Source of the DNA: Pseudomonadota bacterium
GTDB taxonomy: Bacteria; Pseudomonadota; Gammaproteobacteria; SZUA-229
Direction: 5' to 3'
NCBI GenBank assembly: GCA_015222965.1
Contig: JADFWF010000266.1
Span: forward strand, 1 to 8,791
DNA length: 8,791 nucleotides
This document shows positions 1 through 5,399 of this stretch, in pieces. Numbering within the stretch: the stretch's first letter is position 1; each line of letters opens with the position of its first letter. Below the pieces are notes generated by a model. That model saw only the letters and a program-made list of their open reading frames with translations. It searched no databases and was not told the DNA's origin. Both the position numbers and the translations under genes were made by a program.

Positions 1-21
1 AATAGAAATTTCAAAGGCTTT

Positions 22-162
22 AACCGCAGAGAGCGCAGAGGTACGCAGAGTTTTCTTTGTTAACGGCGCCTGCGGCGCCGTTAGCAATAATTAAGGCTTT
101 CCTCTGTGGACCTCTGCGCTCTCTGCGGTTTAATATTTTGACTTCCGTTTATGGCCGTTAGC
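22..162. repeat. Palindromic dispersed repeat, left copy
   Basis: Non-coding element lying 3' of the tusA-like gene. Bases 22-50 pair with 102-130 as an imperfect inverted repeat (29 bp, two internal mismatches at 43/109 and 45/107). Nested inside is a perfect 10-bp stem with a 3-base loop (61-83). The outer arm carries three GCAGAG units (26, 35 and 45). Bases 82-162 recur in inverted orientation at 8711-8791 with three differences in 81 positions, so this is a repeated element, not a one-off hairpin. Repeats with such CAGAG-rich arms are common in environmental Proteobacteria genomes, from general familiarity rather than a search. No transposase is present; it could be a REP/MITE-like element or an mRNA 3'-end structure. 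Confidence 0.85.
61..83. terminator. GC-rich perfect hairpin at the centre of the left repeat
   Basis: TAACGGCGCC, loop TGC, then GGCGCCGTTA: ten perfect base pairs, very GC-rich in the lower-GC repeat. On the minus strand, which is the direction of transcription from tusA, the hairpin is followed by AACAAAGAAAAC rather than a T tract. It is therefore not a canonical intrinsic terminator, though it could stop exonucleases or assist termination. Strand use is uncertain. Confidence 0.4.
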
Positions 163-234
163 TGGCGTTCGAACTTAATCTGGTCTTGAGAGAGTCTATC
201 ATCGTCTGTTAGATCTAAAGCAGGTTTATACCAG

Positions 235-462
235 CTAGCCGACAACTTCGATCACTATTACAACTTCGTCTTCATTTTCCTGAGAGTCTTTTACCAGATG
301 TCCATTGATGCGACACCAGGCAGGGATGTCATTGAGGGCGCCGGGATCGGTGCAGGTAACTTCAAGAATATCACCAGTCTGTAATTCGGCGATCTTGTTC
401 TGTGTTTTTATCACAGGCATCGGGCATAGCGAATTACGGGCGTCCAATGTATGGTGACTCAT
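235..462 (-). CDS. tusA: TusA/SirA-family sulfur carrier protein
   Basis: Small cytoplasmic sulfur-relay protein of the TusA/YedF/SirA family, which carries sulfur as a persulfide on one cysteine. From the chosen start the protein is 75 residues and has the family signature LCPMPVIKT near its N-terminus, with Cys13 as the expected persulfide site; the beta-alpha-beta-alpha-beta-beta length is normal. The ATG at 462 is preferred over one three codons upstream (471): AAGGA at 472-476 is 9 bases from the 462 ATG but abuts the 471 ATG. The 462 start also makes an ATGA overlap with the stop of the upstream PP-loop gene, implying translational coupling. The partner suggests delivery of sulfur to that PP-loop enzyme. 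Whether this is the true TusA orthologue or a paralogue cannot be told here. Confidence 0.88.
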   Translation of the reverse strand: MSHHTLDARNSLCPMPVIKTQNKIAELQTGDILEVTCTDPGALNDIPAWCRINGHLVKDSQENEDEVVIVIEVVG

Positions 463-1517
463 ATGTACCATTCCTTTTTTATTTCAGAAACCGACATCGG
501 TGCTATGTCAAAAGTCTTCTCCTCGCCATTTTGTCGAGTGACTTTTACGGTGACACTTTCAGCATCGCGTCCTTGACTGAAACGCGCAGCGATGCGAGAG
601 GCAAATTGAAAGTCTTCATCACTTAACTCGCCATCAACTAATGTCAGCGGGCCATTGTGGCTTTTGATCTCGATAGTCGAAAACTGTTTTTTATAACCTT
701 TTAGAAATTTATTTTCACCATCTTCGCGGCTGACGATTAACTTGTAATGCGGTTGAGGGCGTAAGTGTCTGCCTACTTTTAACAGCATGATGTCATCCAG
801 CTCGTAATCTTTTTTATTTCTAGCCTGCCAAAGATCAACCAGTTTATCGGAGTAGTTTTTATCAGTTAAAAAGCAGCAGCCGCCAGCGGGCGTTGCATAG
901 TCCTCAAAACCAAACTCTGACGCGAGTGCCATCTGAGGCTTACGATTACGACCGCTAAAGTCTTTTAGTTGTTCTCGATTAACCCAGCCTTCACGTTCGG
1001 GTAAAGTTGCGGCAAGATTTTTTGCACACAGTGGCCTCAACAGACGGTCATCGGCACCGGATTCCCGTACCACGACGGGGAGCAGGTCTTTTCGCTGTGA
1101 CATCGGGCGCTGCCCCATGACTTCGCCGGTGATTATAAAGTCAAAATTATTTTCTTCCATCCACTGTTTTGCTTTCTTCACCATGAAGATCTTGCAGTCA
1201 AGACAGGGATTCATGTTCGCACCATAACCGTGTTTGGGATTGATCAGGACATCTTTGTACTCTTCGATGATGTCGATGATGTGCAATTTGATGCCAAGCT
1301 GTTCGGCGCTCCATAAGGCGTTATTGCGTTTTGGTTTGGCTTTGTCTTTTTTACGGATGGCATGGGTGTGCCCCTCGACGCAAAATCCGGTATAGAAATT
1401 GATGCCTTCGACGTGAATGCCCTGATCGAGCATTAGCTTCGCGGCGAGCAGTGAATCCAAGCCGCCTGAGATCAGAGCGACAGCCCTTTTTTGTTCAGGC
1501 ATGGGTTGTTGAGACAT
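459..1517 (-). CDS. PP-loop ATPase, ThiI/MnmA-type sulfurtransferase-like
   Basis: A 352-residue cytoplasmic protein expected to adenylate and thiolate an RNA (or related substrate). The N-terminal PP-loop is SGGLDS (17-22). It is followed by MNPCLDC (102-108, CxxC cysteines 105 and 108), a ThiI-like TGEVMGQRPMSQ block (130-141), an isolated Cys164 and AGGCCF (211-216, cysteines 214 and 215). The C-terminal part (about 255-352) resembles the RNA-binding NFACT-R-type module that accompanies this subfamily; that assignment is from memory of the family. The protein mixes MnmA features (NPC..C) with ThiI features (GQ..SQ), so I give no gene symbol. Its stop overlaps the start of the TusA-like gene, giving a plausible sulfur donor and acceptor pair. 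The start at 1517 has only a weak ribosome site; an ATG five codons in is the alternative. Annotation tools may call it a tRNA 2-thiouridylase or methyltransferase; the modified base is not established. Confidence 0.8.
   Translation of the reverse strand: MSQQPMPEQKRAVALISGGLDSLLAAKLMLDQGIHVEGINFYTGFCVEGHTHAIRKKDKAKPKRNNALWSAEQLGIKLHIIDIIEEYKDVLINPKHGYGANMNPCLDCKIFMVKKAKQWMEENNFDFIITGEVMGQRPMSQRKDLLPVVVRESGADDRLLRPLCAKNLAATLPEREGWVNREQLKDFSGRNRKPQMALASEFGFEDYATPAGGCCFLTDKNYSDKLVDLWQARNKKDYELDDIMLLKVGRHLRPQPHYKLIVSREDGENKFLKGYKKQFSTIEIKSHNGPLTLVDGELSDEDFQFASRIAARFSQGRDAESVTVKVTRQNGEEKTFDIAPMSVSEIKKEWYI
472..476 (-). promoter_or_regulatory. Ribosome binding site that decides the tusA start
   Basis: AAGGA on the minus strand, inside the last codons of the upstream PP-loop gene, 9 bases before the ATG at 462. 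It is too close to serve the alternative ATG at 471. Confidence 0.6.
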
Positions 1518-1549
1518 AACGGTAAAACAGGTTCCGAGACGGGGGCTCC

Positions 1550-1558
1550 ATTATACCA
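1550..1558 (-). promoter_or_regulatory. Extended -10 promoter for the PP-loop/tusA operon
   Basis: On the minus strand the sequence reads TGGTATAAT, a perfect -10 hexamer (1550-1555) with the TGn extension. No good -35 box lies at 17 bp, which is typical of extended -10 promoters. Transcription would begin near 1543, giving a leader of about 25 bases before the ATG at 1517. Confidence 0.5.
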
Positions 1559-1624
1559 AAGCAGTTCCCGATTTACCGTGGTTTAATCTCGGTATCAAGA
1601 GTGAGGCGACGCTGGTTTACTTGA

Positions 1625-2344
1625 TTAGACTTGAGTCTTTCTTCTGAATAAAGATAACAGCGCAAGGCCAGAAGTAAACAGGACACTGCTTAATGGTAGT
1701 GGGACAACCATGGGGCTTTCATGATAAGCGCCCAGACCAGACAAAGCTGGCATGCTGATATCGCCAAGGTGAATACGGATATCGCCAAGTGGAGAGCTCT
1801 TGTCAAAACCAAAATCATCCAGATCGATCATCGCAAAAGAAGCAAAGAATTTGCCATCGTATATACTGGATGTTGATGATGTAGTAACACCGAATACACC
1901 GCCCTCATTAGTGCCATCAGCACCTACATCGATCGTAAACTGGTACTCTTTTATGCCTGTTGACTGATTTGAGCCATTGCCTGCAAAAAATAGAACTAGA
2001 TCTGCACCGTCGCCGTTATATATGTTGCTGGCAAAGCTTAAATCAATATAAGCATCGGCAACAGGGTCCGCACCTGGTACTTTGTCAGTTGGTAAGAAAG
2101 CATTTGGTGTCCATGCATATTTTGAAAGATCGTTGCCGGTTACTGCTGCTGTTAATGCGTCAGCTGTGGTTGGTGAAGATGAATCAAATCCGCTAAATGT
2201 TTGATCATAATAGACGCCAGAACTGCCAGAGATAGTGTTGGCGTATACACTTACGCCACTTTGAATTTCAAAGATGGTGGCGGCCTGTGCATTTCCGAGC
2301 AGACCGAATAGAGCCAATAAACTATATAAATGTAATGATTTCAT
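1625..2344 (-). CDS. Exported protein with VPLP-type exosortase sorting tail
   Basis: A 239-residue secreted or surface protein. Residues 1-21 are a signal peptide with a clear AQA cleavage site (19-21). The C-terminus is tripartite: VPLPL at 214-218, a hydrophobic stretch at about 219-233 containing the small-residue pair SG, then RRK at 234-236. This is the architecture of PEP-CTERM/VPLPA-CTERM proteins, which an exosortase recognises at the inner membrane and cleaves for export, usually into an exopolysaccharide matrix. The middle is rich in Ser, Thr, Gly, Asp and Asn, with no catalytic motif I recognise. It has the form VPLPL rather than VPLPA. No exosortase lies in the window, so the enzyme must be elsewhere. 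It starts 14 bases after the stop of the upstream small exported-protein gene and likely shares its sigma-54 promoter. Biological role unknown. Confidence 0.8.
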   Translation of the reverse strand: MKSLHLYSLLALFGLLGNAQAATIFEIQSGVSVYANTISGSSGVYYDQTFSGFDSSSPTTADALTAAVTGNDLSKYAWTPNAFLPTDKVPGADPVADAYIDLSFASNIYNGDGADLVLFFAGNGSNQSTGIKEYQFTIDVGADGTNEGGVFGVTTSSTSSIYDGKFFASFAMIDLDDFGFDKSSPLGDIRIHLGDISMPALSGLGAYHESPMVVPLPLSSVLFTSGLALLSLFRRKTQV

Positions 2345-2358
2345 AATTTGCTCGCTGA

Positions 2359-2754
2359 CTAAAATAATCCATCTGTAGGGCCGCCGATAGGCGGGGTTAC
2401 AGGTGGTGATGGTGGTGTTACCGGTACTACGGGTGGTACGATTGGAGTGCTCGGTGATTCAAAGATAACGGGTGATTTTGATGAAGCCGGTGGCGCCAGC
2501 GCCGAAATACTGTTCGTGCGTAATGCTACTTTACTGTTGCGAGCGTTTAATGCCTGTGTTGTTGGTTGTGACAAACCGCCCGCGGCAGGTTCTATATCAA
2601 GTCCCCAGGCACCCCACTTGTGTACTGAATCAACATAGGCGAGGTCAGGTACTTCAGCAAAAGAAGCTGGGGCCAGCACCATTAGTATGGTAGTTAAAGC
2701 CAGTCGTGGGACGAGCGAACTTATTTTGTCTAATTTGTACAAAGGGCTTTTCAT
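2359..2754 (-). CDS. Small Pro-rich exported protein, unknown function
   Basis: A 131-residue protein I do not recognise by name. Residues about 12-33 form a signal peptide ending in SFA (31-33), so the mature protein begins EVPDLAYV. A compact segment (38-60, including HKWGAWGLDIEPAAGG) looks like the conserved core. Residues 88-125 become Pro/Ser/Thr/Val-rich with repeated VPP, TPP and SPP units, like a flexible wall- or matrix-spanning tail. No lipobox, sortase or exosortase tail is visible and the end, GLF, is not a barrel signal. It is the first gene of a two-gene unit with the VPLP-tailed protein, directly behind a sigma-54 promoter. The start at 2754 gives a complete signal peptide; the ribosome site is weak (GAGA about 6 bases upstream). 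Alternatives include a small periplasmic chaperone or matrix protein; nothing distinguishes them. Confidence 0.72.
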   Translation of the reverse strand: MKSPLYKLDKISSLVPRLALTTILMVLAPASFAEVPDLAYVDSVHKWGAWGLDIEPAAGGLSQPTTQALNARNSKVALRTNSISALAPPASSKSPVIFESPSTPIVPPVVPVTPPSPPVTPPIGGPTDGLF

Positions 2755-2806
2755 TTTATTCTCATATTTTTATGCATTTTATAACGCAATAACTGACGAA
2801 ATACAT

Positions 2807-2822
2807 TGCACAAGCTGTGCCA
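2807..2822 (-). promoter_or_regulatory. Sigma-54 (RpoN) -24/-12 promoter
   Basis: The minus strand reads TGGCACAGCTTGTGCA. Against the consensus TGGCACRNNNNTTGCW it differs at only one base (G for the first T of TTGC), with the invariant GG and GC pairs at exact spacing. Predicted start of transcription is near 2796, giving a leader of about 42 bases before the ATG at 2754. Sigma-54 control through the PrsK/PrsR pair has been proposed for PEP-CTERM/exosortase loci, which fits the downstream gene. Confidence 0.8.
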
Positions 2823-2842
2823 CTTTAAATTATGGCCGTTTA

Positions 2843-2855
2843 AATCAATAAGTTA
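2843..2855 (+). promoter_or_regulatory. Putative IHF binding site
   Basis: AATCAATAAGTTA matches the IHF consensus WATCAANNNNTTR at every specified position. It lies about 20 bp upstream of the -24 box in AT-rich DNA, where a bend commonly brings an enhancer-bound activator to sigma-54 polymerase. An exact match of this length can occur by chance in AT-rich DNA, so the position is the main support. Confidence 0.5.
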
Positions 2856-2987
2856 GCGGATTCCGTTTTGATAAACGTGGCCAGATTGTTTCATATATAG
2901 TTAATTACGTTGTTTCTGGCTGCGTACTGTAAAAAATATTATTAATAACATGCTAATTTTCTAATATATAAAAGAGTATTTGCCACT

Positions 2988-3003
2988 TAATACTAAAGTA
3001 TTA
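2988..3003. promoter_or_regulatory. Inverted repeat, candidate activator site
   Basis: TAATAC, four bases, then GTATTA: perfect 6-bp arms. It sits about 190-207 bases upstream of the predicted sigma-54 start, a usual distance for an enhancer-binding protein. AT-rich context makes chance occurrence possible. Confidence 0.3.
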
Positions 3004-3130
3004 GCACCTGCTTGCAGCTTGGTTTTGTTAATAAAGTAAAGTAATTTCAATAATTTATAGCATATCGCCGTTGTTGAGACGTTGCCAGTGTTTCATGGCA
3101 TTTTGTGACACAGTTAACAGTTAGAATTAT

Positions 3131-3166
3131 TGTAAATAATATCGACAATAAGCGGTATTGTTTACA
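3131..3166. promoter_or_regulatory. Spaced inverted repeat, candidate activator site
   Basis: TGTAAATAATA and TATTGTTTACA form 11-bp arms with one mismatch around a 14-base spacer. A second short palindrome (ATTATT-GTA-AATAAT, 3126-3140) overlaps the left arm. The TGTAAA/TTTACA half-sites look like a dimer-binding operator, about 335-370 bases upstream of the sigma-54 start. Function is inferred only. Confidence 0.3.
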
Positions 3167-3355
3167 GTTACTGCCCGTTTTGGGTGATTTATAACCAAGT
3201 CTGCCAATTTTGCAGAGAAAGTAGGCGGATTGGGCTGTTGGAATAACTTACACAATGCAGGTAATTACTGATAATTTTAATCAGTTTTTAGAGAGGGTCT
3301 GATTATTAGTGTTCTAAATTAATTGTTTATGACTCAGGCAGGTTGCCAGTTTGAC

Positions 3356-4642
3356 TTAGATGAAGTAGCGAGCAAGGTTGATGGCGATTATTTTACGTTC
3401 ATAGTTGTAGAATTCGACATTCGAGTTATTTCTTGTGTATGAGAGTTGGGTATTTAGAGTCCAGCCCTGCAGAAAGCCTTCGTTAAAGTCCAGGTTGTAA
3501 CCGAGCACATAACGGCTTTCGATCTCATCTCTTATCGTCGGCGGGTTACTGGCTAACGTGTCGGCGGCGTTGTATTCATATTGCTCAAAATTTAGATTGA
3601 GATAGACATTGTGGGCTTTTGCAAAGGTGACAAAACCGCCAATATATATTTCGCCACTTTCGTAGCCAAATTCCTCATCATCAGCAGTCTGGTCAGTCAG
3701 TCTGAAGCCGAGCTCCAGGCCATTATTGGCACCATCGAACAGTGTCGAATAGGCGGCGCCGGCCAGGATGCTGTTACCATCACGGCCTTCATCTTCCGGG
3801 CGTACAAAATTATTATCGGTGTAGGACAGCTCAAGGGTGATGCCCTGATAGTCGCCCAGATCAAAAGTCAGCAAGGGGTTTAGTGAGATAAATGTGCCCA
3901 GTGTCGAGCTGCCAAAAAAGGTCTGGTCGACCTGCAGGCTGATGACGCCACGCCAGCGACCAACAGAGATAAAGGCGGGACCAGTACTGGCGCTGATGAT
4001 ATTCAGGCTGAAGTCACTATTTTTGGTGTAGTTATTGCCGGTCCAGGAGATCTGGCTCTGCCATTCAAAATTGGTTGCTGCGCCAGCAGTTTCGAAGGGT
4101 TTGTTATCTGCGTATCGATGTGATGCACTCAAGAAGGTGTCAAGCCCCGGGGAGGCGGTGTCACTAGCCGCGCCCCTTATCGGTGCGAAATTGATGTTGG
4201 AGTTATAGAGCGCGCCGACTTTAGTGTAATAAGAGAAGCTGTGTTCACTCTGTGGTTTGACCTCATCACTGGTTAACTGACCGAGGTAAGCAAGGATTGC
4301 GAGCCGTACTTTTTCTGGTGTTTCAGGATCATCGAGTACGGTCTGAAATTCACGTAGTGCTTCATCATATTTGCTGGCACGATGATAGCTGACAGCAAGT
4401 TCGAGCCGGGCGCGATTGAGTGATGGCCGGCGGCTTAAGATGTATTCAAATTTTTCGATGGCATCATAGACTTTTCCGCTGTCGCGTTCCTCCATGGCAA
4501 GATCGAAAATTTTCTGCGCGTGATCATCTGTCATCTGCTCACTGGTAGGAACTTCTTCCGCGAGAGCAGACAAGCTGAACAGAGCTGTTGTAAACAGAAC
4601 GAGAATCAAAGAAATTGTTTTATTTAGATTGATATTATTCAT
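3356..4642 (-). CDS. TPR plus outer-membrane beta-barrel protein (Slam/DUF560-like)
   Basis: A 428-residue protein with a signal peptide cleaved after ALA (26-28), two TPR-like helical repeats (about 42-75 and 76-110) and a C-terminal part from about residue 134 made of alternating polar/hydrophobic strands with frequent Tyr, Phe and Asn. The barrel begins near YTKVGALYNSNINF, a form of the YDSNIN-type opening of DUF560 proteins, and ends with ERKIIAINLARYFI, where a penultimate aromatic residue could serve as barrel assembly signal. The order (periplasmic TPRs, then a roughly 290-residue barrel) matches Slam-type surface lipoprotein translocators, but a generic barrel or polysaccharide-export partner is also possible. 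It diverges from the LapG-like gene across 50 bases. No strong ribosome site precedes the ATG at 4642. Confidence 0.68.
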   Translation of the reverse strand: MNNINLNKTISLILVLFTTALFSLSALAEEVPTSEQMTDDHAQKIFDLAMEERDSGKVYDAIEKFEYILSRRPSLNRARLELAVSYHRASKYDEALREFQTVLDDPETPEKVRLAILAYLGQLTSDEVKPQSEHSFSYYTKVGALYNSNINFAPIRGAASDTASPGLDTFLSASHRYADNKPFETAGAATNFEWQSQISWTGNNYTKNSDFSLNIISASTGPAFISVGRWRGVISLQVDQTFFGSSTLGTFISLNPLLTFDLGDYQGITLELSYTDNNFVRPEDEGRDGNSILAGAAYSTLFDGANNGLELGFRLTDQTADDEEFGYESGEIYIGGFVTFAKAHNVYLNLNFEQYEYNAADTLASNPPTIRDEIESRYVLGYNLDFNEGFLQGWTLNTQLSYTRNNSNVEFYNYERKIIAINLARYFI

Positions 4643-4678
4643 ATAAAACTAAGTAGTGCAGGGAGATCATAAGTTGAG

Positions 4679-4684
4679 TATTAT
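4679..4684 (+). promoter_or_regulatory. -10-like box for the lapG-like gene
   Basis: TATTAT on the plus strand, in the same near-palindrome (GTATTATAC, 4678-4686) as the opposing -10. It would start transcription at about 4691-4693, essentially at the ATG, fitting the absence of a ribosome site there. An alternative is TATAAA at 4642-4647, giving a leader of about 39 bases. Confidence 0.3.
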
Positions 4685-4685
4685 A
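4680..4685 (-). promoter_or_regulatory. -10 box for the TPR-barrel gene
   Basis: Perfect TATAAT on the minus strand; transcription would start near 4673, about 30 bases before the ATG at 4642. The only -35-like sequence (TTGCGT) is 19 bp away inside the opposing gene, so the promoter is weak or activator-assisted. Confidence 0.45.
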
Positions 4686-4692
4686 CGCGACG

Positions 4693-5349
4693 ATGGTTAA
4701 AAAAACGCAACGTTTGTTTATCATACTCTATTTGCTGGCAAATTCGAATGTCTGGTCTGCTCAGGCTGAAGCCGTAGAGGCTATGCCCGCTAGCTTATTT
4801 GGCTATCAGGAAATCCAGAAGCAAAATTTAAGTCTGTTCCCGCAGTGGTTATCGGTACTGGAAAGGCATGTCCTGAACCTGAAAGATACAGGTTCCTGCA
4901 AGTCTACAAAATTCAATCAATGCCATCTAAGACAGTGGCAGTCCTTTTTGAAAGGAATCAAACATCTGCCCGTGGGTCAGCAGATAAAACAGGTGAATAG
5001 ATACGCCAATGAGAAAGAATATATTCTGGATATCGAAAATTATGGTGTAGCTGACTACTGGGCCACGCCAAAAGAATTTCTCATCAATAGTGGTGACTGT
5101 GAAGATTATGCCATTATCAAGATGCTATCGATGAAGTGGCTGGGTTATGACACGCATGCTATGCGCGTAGTCGTCGTGCAGGATACCAACCTGAGAATCG
5201 CGCACGCAGTTATGGCTATAGAAAGAGATGACGATATCCTTATACTTGATAATCAGATAGAAGAAGTGATCTCGCATGCGGCAATATTTCATTATGTGCC
5301 TGTGTATTCAGTGAATGAGAATAACTGGTGGATGCATGTGCCAAATTAA
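4693..5349 (+). CDS. lapG: LapG-family transglutaminase-like periplasmic cysteine protease
   Basis: A 218-residue protein of the bacterial transglutaminase-like cysteine protease family (BTLCP, DUF920). LapG members cleave the N-terminal retention module of giant LapA-type adhesins in the periplasm, releasing biofilm cells when c-di-GMP is low. The N-terminal hydrophobic segment (8-19) is a signal peptide, probably cleaved near AQA (23-25). The catalytic triad is visible: Cys136 in SGDCEDYA, His171 in AHAV and Asp186 in LILDN. Asp135 and Glu137 flank the cysteine, as in the calcium-binding LapG site. Length is normal. An in-frame stop just upstream makes the ATG at 4693 the only reasonable start, and no ribosome site precedes it. 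Next downstream, after 50 bases, is a dCache-PAS-HD-GYP membrane protein in place of the usual LapD. No adhesin or type I secretion gene is in the window, so the substrate is unknown. Confidence 0.85.
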   Translation: MVKKTQRLFIILYLLANSNVWSAQAEAVEAMPASLFGYQEIQKQNLSLFPQWLSVLERHVLNLKDTGSCKSTKFNQCHLRQWQSFLKGIKHLPVGQQIKQVNRYANEKEYILDIENYGVADYWATPKEFLINSGDCEDYAIIKMLSMKWLGYDTHAMRVVVVQDTNLRIAHAVMAIERDDDILILDNQIEEVISHAAIFHYVPVYSVNENNWWMHVPN

Positions 5350-5399
5350 TTTTTATACTTCGTTTGTGCAAGAATCAATCCATAGTGGTCGGGTGATCA

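Larger units (their letters stand above)
2823..3355. other. Long AT-rich non-coding regulatory region
   Basis: About 530 bases with no credible reading frame on either strand, between the 3' end of the TPR-barrel gene and the sigma-54 promoter. It holds the IHF-like site, a TTTAAA/TTTAAA inverted pair next to the -24 box (2824-2844), inverted repeats at 2988-3003 and 3131-3166, and three CAGTTA copies (3111, 3118, 3165). Beyond these I see nothing. Its length and its position upstream of a sigma-54 promoter suit an enhancer region, and an unseen small RNA cannot be excluded. Confidence 0.5.

Noticed and set aside
26..50. Three GCAGAG units as a possible CRISPR or tandem array
   Set aside because: Units are 6 bases with 9-10 base period, only three, and inside a palindromic dispersed repeat; no spacers or cas genes.
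463..471. Upstream ATG as start of the TusA-like gene
   Set aside because: The AAGGA ribosome site directly abuts it with no spacing, whereas the ATG at 462 has 9-base spacing and an ATGA overlap.
1960..2196. Open frame of 78 codons on the plus strand
   Set aside because: Antisense to the VPLP-tailed protein gene, which has a signal peptide and sorting tail; the plus-strand product is compositionally odd with no motif.
3267..3285. Hairpin ACTGAT/ATCAGT with a following T tract
   Set aside because: The T run is on the plus strand, where no gene ends; the minus-strand transcript from the barrel gene would meet only a weak 6-bp AT-rich stem without a U tract.
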